Positions 28,303 through 36,334 of a DNA stretch of 64,000 nt are shown piece after piece. The notes below the pieces were generated by a model that did no database searches, had not been told where the DNA came from, and saw only the letters and a program-made list of their open reading frames with translations. Source of the DNA: Neorhizobium sp. NCHU2750 (GTDB lineage: Bacteria > Pseudomonadota > Alphaproteobacteria > Rhizobiales > Rhizobiaceae); NCBI RefSeq assembly GCF_003597675.1, contig NZ_CP030829.1:186001-250000 (forward strand), in the 5' to 3' direction. Numbering within the stretch: the first letter of the stretch is position 1; each line of letters starts with the position of its first letter. The translations under genes were made by a program, and so were the position numbers.

Positions 28303-28953
28303 GTGAGCGATATTTCGGCGGACAAACGCCCCAGAGGGCGACCGAAGACGTTCAGCGACGAAGACCGCCGCAAGGCTATCGTCGATGAAGCGCGGCGCAC
28401 CTTTGTCGAGTTGGGCTATCGTGGCACCACGACGGATATCGTTGCTGCCCGATGTCGTATATCCAAGCAGACGATCTACAACGTATTCTCGAGCAAGGCG
28501 GACCTCTTCCTCGCCGTTGTCGCATCCCATCGGCAGATGATGCTGGCTCTTCCAAGGCCTGCCGGGGAAGATCGGCCGGTGGAAGATGTACTTGAAGACA
28601 TCTTCATGATCGATATTGACGAGACGGATGAGAGAGAACGCGAGGCCTTCATTTCCTTTGTCATCGAAGAATCCTCTCAGGCACCGGAGCTCGGCGAGGT
28701 CCTTCGCCGCGAGGGCGTGGAACGGTCACGCCAACTTCTTGCCGACTGGCTGGATTTGCAGGTGGCGCAACAGAAGCTCGTTCTTGAAGACAGGATGAGC
28801 GGCGCCCGCATGCTGATGGACATGTTGTTCGGCGGCATGGGCCCTGCAAACCGTGACTGGCAAACCAGACAGGATCGCCGCCGCCACCTGCGCCGATGCA
28901 TAGAGGTCTTCGTTCGGGGCGTGCATGCTAACCGAGGCACGGCAACCGTCTGA
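28303..28953 (+). CDS. TetR-family regulator, likely of macAB
   Basis: 216-residue repressor. It has a basic N terminus (KRPRGRPKTFSDEDRR), then a TetR helix-turn-helix with CRISKQTIYNVFSSKADLF near residues 47-65 and a helical ligand domain. The GTG start at 28303 is chosen because AAAGGGGGACACGAT sits in front of it; upstream frames overlap macB. Position 35 bases after macB suggests it is in the same operon and controls the macA promoter. Confidence 0.85.
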   Translation: MSDISADKRPRGRPKTFSDEDRRKAIVDEARRTFVELGYRGTTTDIVAARCRISKQTIYNVFSSKADLFLAVVASHRQMMLALPRPAGEDRPVEDVLEDIFMIDIDETDEREREAFISFVIEESSQAPELGEVLRREGVERSRQLLADWLDLQVAQQKLVLEDRMSGARMLMDMLFGGMGPANRDWQTRQDRRRHLRRCIEVFVRGVHANRGTATV

Positions 28954-29111
28954 CGCCAACGTCATCAAAACCGGAATGGCCTCCAGGATTGGCGATGACA
29001 CCGAGCGCGGCAGCCTGCCGATATTTTGACGGCGTAGCGGCGGAGGCCACGACCTTGGGCATATGGAACCACAGTTCCCGGCTGGCCTTGGAACAATCCT
29101 CGCAATCTGAG

Positions 29112-29144
29112 CGGGGCTGCCAGCGAAGAGCGATCGCAGCCCCG
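29112..29144 (-). terminator. Possible terminator after the CapA-like gene
   Basis: CGGGGCTGC and GCAGCCCCG form a perfect 9-bp stem with a 15-base loop, 22 bases past the stop of the minus-strand gene. No T-run, so weakly supported. The rest of 28954-29165 shows no gene. Confidence 0.35.
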
Positions 29145-29165
29145 TCCTCGGTTCAAGCCACAATA

Positions 29166-30491
29166 TCAGGTCGGCAGGACATCGATCAGGCCATCGGTCT
29201 CGTTGTAGCGGATGGTCGTGCCATAGGCCTCGCTCATGGTTGCCATGTCCGCAGCGATCTCTCGGGCGAGTTCAGGTGTTGCGCAGGCGGGAAGGCCACG
29301 TTCGGAGGGGCGTTGCCGGTTGAGATCGAGATCAAGAGCGACGAGCCTTACCTTCGGATCGCCATCCTCGATGTCGATCAAGGCGATGCAGGATCTTGAG
29401 AACCGGTTGTCGGCATAAAAGCCGATCGGCTTGCCGGCCGCATCTTTGGCGCGCGACATATGCAGATGCGACGGCAGAGAGTCCTTGGTGAAACCGTAGG
29501 TCTCATACATTTCCGGTGTCATCTTCTGCATGCCCGCCTCGAATTCCATCATCAGGCTGCCGAGCGAATAGAAGATCGGCTTACCCTTGTAGAACTCGAT
29601 CCCGCGCAGCATGTGCGGCCCGTGGCCGATCACGGCCGTCGCTCCGGCATCGATGGCACGGCGGGCGAAATCCTCGATGAAAGGCGCAGGCCTCGGCGAA
29701 TACCAGTTCTCTTCCGTTCCCTCATGCGCATGCAGGCTCAGGAGTACGATCTCAGCCCGGTTGGCGGCATCGCGGATATTTTCGAGAATGGCCGTCGCGT
29801 CCTTCTCGTTGGCGTAGTAGCGAATATGAGCCGTCTCTCCCCGCTCGAACTGCAGCGAACCTTCGAAGACGGAGCCGAAAGGCAGGCGGTTCTCGCCTGG
29901 ATCCGCCATCACCTCGATGTCCATGACTTCCTTGCGGCCGGCGGCAATGCCGAGCATCTCGTCGATCCGGCGAAGCTGCTGGAACTCGGCCTCCGGCAGG
30001 ACATAGGCGCGGCCCCAGCGAAGGGGATTGAGACCGGCGCGTGCAGGAATGCCGGTACCCGCAGTGCTCGCGGCAAATTCCGTTGAGCGGGTCGTCCCCG
30101 TGGAGATCAAAGCTATGCGGGCGTCATCGGTGTCGAGAAAATGCGGCAGGCGCGCTTCCTCGAGGCTGCGGCCGATGCCGCTATGAATGACACCGCGTGC
30201 TTCGCATCCTTCGATCGTATCGATCACGCCCTGCGGCCCGAAATCGCCCGTATGGTTATTGGCAAACGAAAGGAGATTGATCCCTATGGAGGTCAGCTCA
30301 TCAACGGCCTCGATCCCGACAGCAGTAATGAAGCGCCGGGGCGCAGGTGCTGTCGTCCTTGCCGGGCAGATGAACTCCGCATTGACGAATGCCGCATCGC
30401 AATCGTTCAGGTATTCCAGCAATTTCTCGTCAAGACGTTCGGCAAGGTTCCCGCCGGAAAACAGTGCGTCACCACCAGCCACAAGGCGCAT
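29166..30491 (-). CDS. CapA-family protein (poly-gamma-glutamate capsule protein-like, metallophosphoesterase fold)
   Basis: 441 residues of the CapA/PgsA family, which shares the calcineurin-like metallophosphoesterase fold. Visible features are the N-terminal VAGGDALFSGG, the NHTGDFG motif (FANNHTGDFGPQGV), LSLHAHEGTEENW and IGHGPHMLRGIEFYKGKPI. The ATG at 30491 follows CAGGAGAGTTACGA; the longer frame to 30551 lacks such a site. No signal peptide or membrane anchor is seen, unlike capsule CapA, so a cytoplasmic hydrolase role is likely. It is divergent from the hydroxyacid/TTT operon and may share its regulation. Confidence 0.82.
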   Translation of the reverse strand: MRLVAGGDALFSGGNLAERLDEKLLEYLNDCDAAFVNAEFICPARTTAPAPRRFITAVGIEAVDELTSIGINLLSFANNHTGDFGPQGVIDTIEGCEARGVIHSGIGRSLEEARLPHFLDTDDARIALISTGTTRSTEFAASTAGTGIPARAGLNPLRWGRAYVLPEAEFQQLRRIDEMLGIAAGRKEVMDIEVMADPGENRLPFGSVFEGSLQFERGETAHIRYYANEKDATAILENIRDAANRAEIVLLSLHAHEGTEENWYSPRPAPFIEDFARRAIDAGATAVIGHGPHMLRGIEFYKGKPIFYSLGSLMMEFEAGMQKMTPEMYETYGFTKDSLPSHLHMSRAKDAAGKPIGFYADNRFSRSCIALIDIEDGDPKVRLVALDLDLNRQRPSERGLPACATPELAREIAADMATMSEAYGTTIRYNETDGLIDVLPT

Positions 30492-30725
30492 TCGTAACTC
30501 TCCTGAGTAGTCAATTACACCCATGAGGTGAATCGACGCATAAACAACCACTTAGTCGTCGTAGTTAAGCACGGTATTGCCCGTCGAATATTCCAATTTG
30601 CTTGCAACAATTGAAAAACTGTTTCTTTGGCTCTCCCCGCCCGCTGCCTTAAGTAGCCCAAGGGAAAAGGTCATCCCGCCCAATAGGCGGAGCGACCGGG
30701 CAATTTCAAAATGGGGCTCCATATC
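30492..30725. promoter_or_regulatory. Divergent promoter region between CapA-like and hydroxyacid dehydrogenase genes
   Basis: Noncoding. It contains an AT-rich segment with TTGC-TT-GCAA (30599-30608) inside a larger imperfect repeat with CAATT on both sides, a candidate operator. A small hairpin CCGCC-CAATA-GGCGG (30676-30690) lies just before the plus-strand start. Exact promoters were not resolved. Confidence 0.35.
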
Positions 30726-31703
30726 ATGTCAAGACACACCGGCTGGACTGACAGCAGATCACCTGTCATCGCCTGTAACCTCGATGCCCAACAGGTGGAG
30801 AAACTGGAGGCTCACAGCAGTCGGCCAACTGTCCTGAACTATAGCGACGGCTCACCAGCCTGGGACGTCCCCAGGGACGCGGACATCCTCTTCACCTTTT
30901 TCCGAGGCTGGGCGGCGGCCCCCAGAACGAAGCCTGACGGCTGGCCGTTCAATCTCAAATGGGTTCAGATCGCCTCGGCCGGCATCGACGCGTTCCCGGA
31001 CTGGGTTTTCGAAGCCCCGGTCGTTACTACCGGCCGCGGTATTTCGGCAGAAGCGATCGCCGAATATGTCGTGGCTGCCATTTTCGGTCACGAGAAGCAG
31101 ATGTTCGATGACCTGCTCGTCCATTCCGCCGACCGGTGGGTCAAGCGGACGCTTGGCCTTGTGTCCGGCAAGTCGGTCGGCATCTATGGATATGGCGCGA
31201 TAGGACGCCGCACGGCGGAAAAGCTCAAGGCGCTGGGGATGAAGGTCAGTGCGGTCCGGCGTGATGCCGCTGGCGAAAATACCGGCGATGTCCAGTTCTT
31301 CGCATCGCTGAAGGACATGGTGGGCTCGGTCGATCATCTCGTTCTCGCAGTTCCGTTGACCGAGGCTACCCGGCTGTCGGTTGATGCCGAAATTTTCGCC
31401 GCGGCCAAGCCCGGCCTTCACGTCGTCAACATCTGCCGCGGCGAAGTGCTGGATGACGCGGCCCTGATTGAAGCGCTGTCCAGCGGAAAGGTCTCGGCGG
31501 CAACGCTCGATGTAACCGCACCGGAGCCGCTTCCTGAAGGCCATGCCTTTTATACCGATCCCAAAATCCGGTTGACGCCCCATATTTCATGGTCATCGGA
31601 GGACAATGCCGATCGGATCGCCGCAAAGCTGCATGGCAATCTCGATCGTTTTCTTGCCGGCGAGCCACTCATCGACGTGGTTGTGCCCGGCCGCGGATAC
31701 TGA
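30726..31703 (+). CDS. D-isomer-specific 2-hydroxyacid dehydrogenase
   Basis: NAD(P)-dependent reductase/dehydrogenase of 325 residues that interconverts 2-oxoacids and D-2-hydroxyacids. It shows the nucleotide motif GIYGYGAIGRRTAEKL and the catalytic triad: Arg in NICRGEVLDD, Glu in TAPEPLPEGH and His in LTPHISW. The ATG at 30726 is a choice; an in-frame ATG at 30711 is possible and neither has a strong ribosome site. First gene of an operon with TTT transport and sulfur genes. Confidence 0.9.
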   Translation: MSRHTGWTDSRSPVIACNLDAQQVEKLEAHSSRPTVLNYSDGSPAWDVPRDADILFTFFRGWAAAPRTKPDGWPFNLKWVQIASAGIDAFPDWVFEAPVVTTGRGISAEAIAEYVVAAIFGHEKQMFDDLLVHSADRWVKRTLGLVSGKSVGIYGYGAIGRRTAEKLKALGMKVSAVRRDAAGENTGDVQFFASLKDMVGSVDHLVLAVPLTEATRLSVDAEIFAAAKPGLHVVNICRGEVLDDAALIEALSSGKVSAATLDVTAPEPLPEGHAFYTDPKIRLTPHISWSSEDNADRIAAKLHGNLDRFLAGEPLIDVVVPGRGY

Positions 31704-31725
31704 GCCGGCAGGCGTGGAGGAAAAC

Positions 31726-32217
31726 GTGCAAATCGACGATAACAGCGTTGGCGACAAGACCAACGTGCCACTCGGCACGTTCCTGATCGTCATAGGTCTC
31801 GCCGCCCTTTGGGTGGCGCGAGGCTACGAGACTGGAACCTTCATCAGCATGGGGCCGGGCTTCTTTCCGAAGACTGTATCCGGCTGCCTGATCTTGTTGG
31901 GAGCGCTCATCATCCTGTTTCGCGGCAGGGACCTGCCGCCGGCAGAAGCGAGCGATGTCGAACCGATCAAGACCGCGGCCCGGCTGCGGATCATCGGCTG
32001 CATCACCGCCTCCAATATCGTCTTTGCGGCGACGCTGGTTCCGCTCGGCCTGCCGGTTGCGACATTCCTGATGGTGGTCATTGCCGGTTTCGGACATGAG
32101 ACATCGCGCCCGCTGACGATCCTGGCGACGGCCCTGATACTCGCAGTTCTCGCCACGCTCCTATTTGCGTCATTGCTTGGGCTGCAGATCCCCGTGCTTC
32201 CGGAGGCGCTGCAATGA
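31726..32217 (+). CDS. tctB: Tripartite tricarboxylate transporter small permease TctB
   Basis: 163-residue four-helix membrane protein of the TTT system. The GTG start at 31726 is chosen because GGAGGAAAAC lies directly before it; the longer frame from 31606 overlaps the dehydrogenase. Features include FLIVIGLAALWVARGYETG and SMGPGFFPKTVSGCLILLG, typical of TctB. Overlaps tctA by four bases (ATGA). Confidence 0.9.
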   Translation: MQIDDNSVGDKTNVPLGTFLIVIGLAALWVARGYETGTFISMGPGFFPKTVSGCLILLGALIILFRGRDLPPAEASDVEPIKTAARLRIIGCITASNIVFAATLVPLGLPVATFLMVVIAGFGHETSRPLTILATALILAVLATLLFASLLGLQIPVLPEALQ

Positions 32218-33731
32218 TCGGTGGCGTAGACGTTTTCGGCGGCATTGCGCTCGGCCTCGGTGTCGCGCTGACCCCAACCAACATTTTCTTCTGCCTTGCG
32301 GGCTGCCTGATCGGCACGCTGGTCGGCGTACTCCCCGGCCTCGGCCCGACGGCTACCATCGCCATCCTTCTGCCGATGACTTTCGGGCTTCCGCCCGAAA
32401 CCGGCCTGATCACGCTCGCCGGAATCTATTACGGCGCGCAATATGGCGGGTCGACCACCTCCATCCTGTTGCGGCTTCCCGGCGAGGCATCCTCGGTGGT
32501 GACCGCACTGGATGGCCACGCGATGACGCGCAACGGCCGCGGTGGAGCAGCGCTGACGGTCGCGGCCCTCGCCTCCTTCCTCGCAGGGACGGTTGCCACC
32601 TTTTTCATGGCGGCATTCGCGCCGATCCTGTCGGCAGCGGTCCTGAAATTCGGTGCGCCCGAATATTTCATGCTGATGTTCCTCGGCCTGATCACCTCCG
32701 TCGTGCTTGCCCAGGGTTCGGTGCTGCGGGCCGTCGCGATGATCTTCCTTGGCCTGCTGCTGGGCCTTGCCGGGACGGACGTCAATTCGGGCCAGTATCG
32801 CTACGACTTCGGCTTCATGGAAATGCTGAACGGCGTGCCCTTCGTGCCGCTGGTCGTTGGTCTCTTCGGTGTAGCCGATATTCTCGTAACGCTGGAAAAT
32901 GCCGTTCGTGACGAAAAGCCGCCAACGCTTAATCCGATCAGCAGCCTTTGGCCGACCAGACAGGAAGCGCGCCGGGCAACGCCCGCAGCCATCCGCGGTA
33001 CCCTGATCGGGCTCTTCCTCGGCCTGCTTCCCGGCGGCGGCGCACTCTTGTCTTCCTTCATGGCCTATACGGCGGAAAAGCGCGTATCCAAGACCCCGCA
33101 GGAATTCGGCAACGGCATGGTGGAAGGTGTTGCATCTCCCGAAGCCGCCAACAATTCCGGGGCCCAGACCGCCTTCCTGCCACTGCTTACGCTGGGCATC
33201 CCTTCGAACGCCATCATGGCATTGATGGTGGGCGCGATGATGGTCCACGGCATCGTACCGGGGCCGCGCATCATCAGCAGCCAGCCCGAGCTTTTCTGGG
33301 GCTTGATCGCCAGCATGTGGGTGGGCAACCTGATGCTGCTGGTTATCAACCTGCCGCTGGTCGGCATCTGGGTGCAGCTGCTGAAGATTCGCTACCAGTT
33401 CCTGTTTCCGACGATCCTCACCGTCAGCATCGTCGGCATTTATGGCGTCGACTTCACCACGTTCGACGTCTATCTCACCGCGATCTTCGGGCTTCTGGGC
33501 TACTTCCTGCACAAATGGCGTTGCGAGCCCGCGCCACTCATCCTCGCCTTCGTTCTGGGGCCGATGATGGAGGAATATTTCCGCAGGTCGATGCTGGTTG
33601 CTCGCGGCGATCCGATGATCTTCATCAACCACCCGATCAGCCTGACGATGCTTGTCATGACCCTGCTGCTGCTTTCGAGCATCTGCTTCCCGTTCATCCA
33701 GAAAATGCGGCAGAAAGCCTTCGCCGAGTAA
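32214..33731 (+). CDS. tctA: Tripartite tricarboxylate transporter large permease TctA
   Basis: 505-residue membrane protein with about twelve helices. It carries the family signatures LVGVLPGLGPTATIAILLP, YYGAQYGGSTTSILL with PGE after it, and GLLPGGGALLSSF. It forms the translocation path for a carboxylate taken from the periplasmic binding protein, driven by an ion gradient. Confidence 0.95.
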   Translation: MIGGVDVFGGIALGLGVALTPTNIFFCLAGCLIGTLVGVLPGLGPTATIAILLPMTFGLPPETGLITLAGIYYGAQYGGSTTSILLRLPGEASSVVTALDGHAMTRNGRGGAALTVAALASFLAGTVATFFMAAFAPILSAAVLKFGAPEYFMLMFLGLITSVVLAQGSVLRAVAMIFLGLLLGLAGTDVNSGQYRYDFGFMEMLNGVPFVPLVVGLFGVADILVTLENAVRDEKPPTLNPISSLWPTRQEARRATPAAIRGTLIGLFLGLLPGGGALLSSFMAYTAEKRVSKTPQEFGNGMVEGVASPEAANNSGAQTAFLPLLTLGIPSNAIMALMVGAMMVHGIVPGPRIISSQPELFWGLIASMWVGNLMLLVINLPLVGIWVQLLKIRYQFLFPTILTVSIVGIYGVDFTTFDVYLTAIFGLLGYFLHKWRCEPAPLILAFVLGPMMEEYFRRSMLVARGDPMIFINHPISLTMLVMTLLLLSSICFPFIQKMRQKAFAE

Positions 33732-33750
33732 GAGCCAAGAGGACACCGAA

Positions 33751-34734
33751 ATGACCTTCAACATGACCCGCCGCGGCTTTCTCTCTGCCGCTTCGCTCCT
33801 GTCGGCCACGGCGCTTTCCGGCCTGCCGGCCTTCGGCCAGGATTATCCGTCGAAGAAGATCGATTATATCGTGCCCTACAATGCCGGTGGCATGAGCGAC
33901 AACATTTCCCGTCTTCTCGGGGAGAAGTTCACGGCCTTGACCGGCCAGCAGATGATCAACGACTACCGGCCGGGCGCAGGCGGTGCGATCGGCGCGAACT
34001 ACTTCATGACGACGCCGGCCGACGGCTACACATTGCTGCAGTCGACCAACAGCTTCTACGGCGTCATTCCGCAGGTGACCAAGGTTCAGTACAAGCCGAT
34101 CGAGGATCTCGTTCCGCTTGTTCTCGTCGGCGACGCGCCGATGGTCATCGCGGTCAATCCGTCCGTAGCGGCCAGCAATCTCTCGGAACTGATCGCCTAT
34201 GCCAAGGCAAATCCGGGCGCTCTTGCATACGGCACGTCCGGCAAGGGAACCGTCGGTCATCTGAGCGGCCTGTGGCTGGCCAACAAGGGTGGTGTCGACC
34301 TCCTGCATATCCCCTATAACGGCGCCCCCGCCGCCCTTCAGGCCACACTTGCCAACGAAGCACAGATCTTCATCGGCCCGGAAGCCGCCGAGCATATCAA
34401 GGCCGGCGCATTGAAGGGCATCGCGGTGCTTGGCGATACCCGCTGGCAACAGCTGCCGGATCTGCCGACGACCGTCGAAGGCGGCATTACAGGCTGGGCG
34501 CCGCGCAGCTGGCATACCGTGTCGATCCAGGCGAAAGCCCCAGATGAGGTCAAGGCGAAGCTCAACAGCCTGCTCAACAGCATTCTCGAACAACCGGATG
34601 TCCGCGAACGCATCGTCACTTTCGGCCTCATTCCCGGCATCGAGACACTGGAGCAGGTGCGCAAGCGCGCCCAGGACGATTACGAACAGTTCGGCATCCT
34701 GATCCGCGACGCGGGCCTCGCCCTGCCGAAGTGA
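33751..34734 (+). CDS. tctC: Tripartite tricarboxylate transporter substrate-binding protein (TctC/Bug family)
   Basis: 327-residue periplasmic protein. The N terminus NMTRRGFLSAASLL has a twin-arginine pattern with a hydrophobic core and cleavage near AFGQ, suggesting Tat export. The mature part has YPSKKIDYIVPYNAGGMSDN and YRPGAGGAIGANYFM, the carboxylate-binding loops of Bug proteins. The ligand is unknown; a hydroxy- or oxo-carboxylate is suggested by the flanking dehydrogenases. Confidence 0.93.
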   Translation: MTFNMTRRGFLSAASLLSATALSGLPAFGQDYPSKKIDYIVPYNAGGMSDNISRLLGEKFTALTGQQMINDYRPGAGGAIGANYFMTTPADGYTLLQSTNSFYGVIPQVTKVQYKPIEDLVPLVLVGDAPMVIAVNPSVAASNLSELIAYAKANPGALAYGTSGKGTVGHLSGLWLANKGGVDLLHIPYNGAPAALQATLANEAQIFIGPEAAEHIKAGALKGIAVLGDTRWQQLPDLPTTVEGGITGWAPRSWHTVSIQAKAPDEVKAKLNSLLNSILEQPDVRERIVTFGLIPGIETLEQVRKRAQDDYEQFGILIRDAGLALPK

Positions 34735-34777
34735 TCGGCCGGAGAAGACCCGCCAAGACATATCCAGAGGACATGAC

Positions 34778-35380
34778 ATGACAAAGATCATCGACTACTT
34801 CTTCAGCGTCGGCTCACCGTGGTCCTATATCGGACTGGACGCTTTCGAAGCGCTCGCCTCGCAGTATCAGGCCACGATCCATCCTCATGTGATCCCGGTG
34901 ATCGAGGACAATGGTGGCATCTACGCCCGCAATCGCCCGGAGCCCCGCCGTGCCTACTGGACGAAAGATCTCAAGCGCTGGGCTGCGGTGCGGGGCAAGG
35001 TGCTTAACTTCGAAAACCGTGCAGCGTTGTCCGACCCCTCGCCGGCCGGCTTCATGGTAATCGCGGCCGCCGAGAGTGGCCAAGACTGGCTCAGGCTGAC
35101 CAAGGCACTTCAGGAGGCATTCTGGGGCCGCGGCGAGGATATCGGCAAGGAAGATGTTCGCCGGGCAATTGCCACGGCCGCCGGTTTCGATAGCGCGTCG
35201 TTGGACGAAAAAGGCCAGAGCGATGCCGTGCAGGCAATCCGCAAGGCGAGCCACGAGAAGGCCAAGGCGGCCGGCGTCTTCGGCCTTCCGACCTTCCTGT
35301 ACGAAGACGAACTCTATTGGGGCCAGGACAGCCTGCCCTTCCTTGAACGTCACCTGAAGGGCGAAAAACTGGTCGCCTGA
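34778..35380 (+). CDS. DsbA-fold isomerase-like protein (2-hydroxychromene-2-carboxylate isomerase / GST kappa family)
   Basis: 200-residue thioredoxin-fold protein with a helical insert. At the usual CxxC position it has SVGSPWSY, so a Ser replaces the first Cys, as in glutathione-dependent HCCA isomerase and GST kappa enzymes. The C-terminal GVFGLPTFLYEDELYWGQD is the family signature. It probably uses glutathione in handling a thiol or thioether intermediate; chromene chemistry is unlikely here because no naphthalene genes are present. Confidence 0.87.
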   Translation: MTKIIDYFFSVGSPWSYIGLDAFEALASQYQATIHPHVIPVIEDNGGIYARNRPEPRRAYWTKDLKRWAAVRGKVLNFENRAALSDPSPAGFMVIAAAESGQDWLRLTKALQEAFWGRGEDIGKEDVRRAIATAAGFDSASLDEKGQSDAVQAIRKASHEKAKAAGVFGLPTFLYEDELYWGQDSLPFLERHLKGEKLVA

Positions 35381-35455
35381 TGTACTCGCGGGCTGTCGAT
35401 CGCACGGCCTGAGCCGGGCGGTCGGTAACAGCCGCTTTATTTCCGGAGTTCTTTC

Positions 35456-36334
35456 ATGTCTATTTCCCTTCCGGGTTCCCTCGTTTCCACCGAATGGCTG
35501 GCAACTCATCTTGATGATGCCGGTCTCGTCATTCTCGATGGATCCTTCAAATTGCCGGGCGTCACGCCAATTGCCGCGGACGATTTCGCTGCCCGCCACA
35601 TTCCCGGAGCGCGTTTCTTCGATATCGACGCCATCGCCGATCACGAGACCACATTGCCGCACATGCTGCCATCGGCGGAGGCATTCGAGCGCTATGCGGC
35701 GGATCTCGGCATCTCCAACGACAGTACCGTCGTCGTCTACGACACGCCCGGCCTGATGTCGGCTGGCCGCGTCTGGTGGACGCTGCGAACCTTCGGTCAC
35801 GACAAGGTTGCCGTCCTCGATGGCGGCCTGCGCAAATGGCTGGCGGAGGGACGCCCCGTCACCGATGCGCTGCCTCCCGTATCGCCCGGCCATTTCAACG
35901 CAAGCTTCAATGCCGGATCCGTCCGCTCCAAGGCCCAGGTCCTCGGCAATATCGGTACACAGGCCGAACAGGTCATCGACGCCCGTTCGGCTGCCCGCTT
36001 CACCGCGGAAGAGAAGGAAGCCCGGCCCGGCCTTCGTTCGGGCCATATTCCCGGCAGCCTGAACCTGCCGTTCAATGCGCTGACCAACCCTCAGACCGGC
36101 GAGATCCTCGATACGGCAAAGATCCGTGCTGCCTTCGAAACAGCCGGCCTCGACCTGTCGAAGCCCGTGATCGCCAGTTGCGGCTCGGGTGTCACGGCTG
36201 CTGCACTGGCCTTCGGACTCCATCTCGCCGGCAAGGATGACGTCGCCATCTATGACGGAGCCTGGACCGAATGGGGCCAGCCGGGTGACACCCCCGTCGA
36301 TACAGGCCCGGCCTTTCATGGAGAACCGAAATGA
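35456..36334 (+). CDS. sseA: 3-mercaptopyruvate/thiosulfate sulfurtransferase (SseA-like)
   Basis: 292-residue tandem rhodanese protein. The C-terminal domain has the active-site loop ASCGSGVTAAAL with the nucleophile Cys near residue 242. CGSGVT is the form found in 3-mercaptopyruvate sulfurtransferases, whereas thiosulfate rhodaneses usually have CRKG. It would transfer sulfur from 3-mercaptopyruvate to a thiol, releasing pyruvate. Its stop overlaps the next ATG by four bases, coupling it to an FAD hydroxyacid dehydrogenase. Confidence 0.9.
   Translation: MSISLPGSLVSTEWLATHLDDAGLVILDGSFKLPGVTPIAADDFAARHIPGARFFDIDAIADHETTLPHMLPSAEAFERYAADLGISNDSTVVVYDTPGLMSAGRVWWTLRTFGHDKVAVLDGGLRKWLAEGRPVTDALPPVSPGHFNASFNAGSVRSKAQVLGNIGTQAEQVIDARSAARFTAEEKEARPGLRSGHIPGSLNLPFNALTNPQTGEILDTAKIRAAFETAGLDLSKPVIASCGSGVTAAALAFGLHLAGKDDVAIYDGAWTEWGQPGDTPVDTGPAFHGEPK

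Noticed and set aside
31824..33809. 661-residue minus-strand frame
   Set aside because: Antisense of tctB and tctA; charged low-complexity composition typical of a shadow of membrane proteins.
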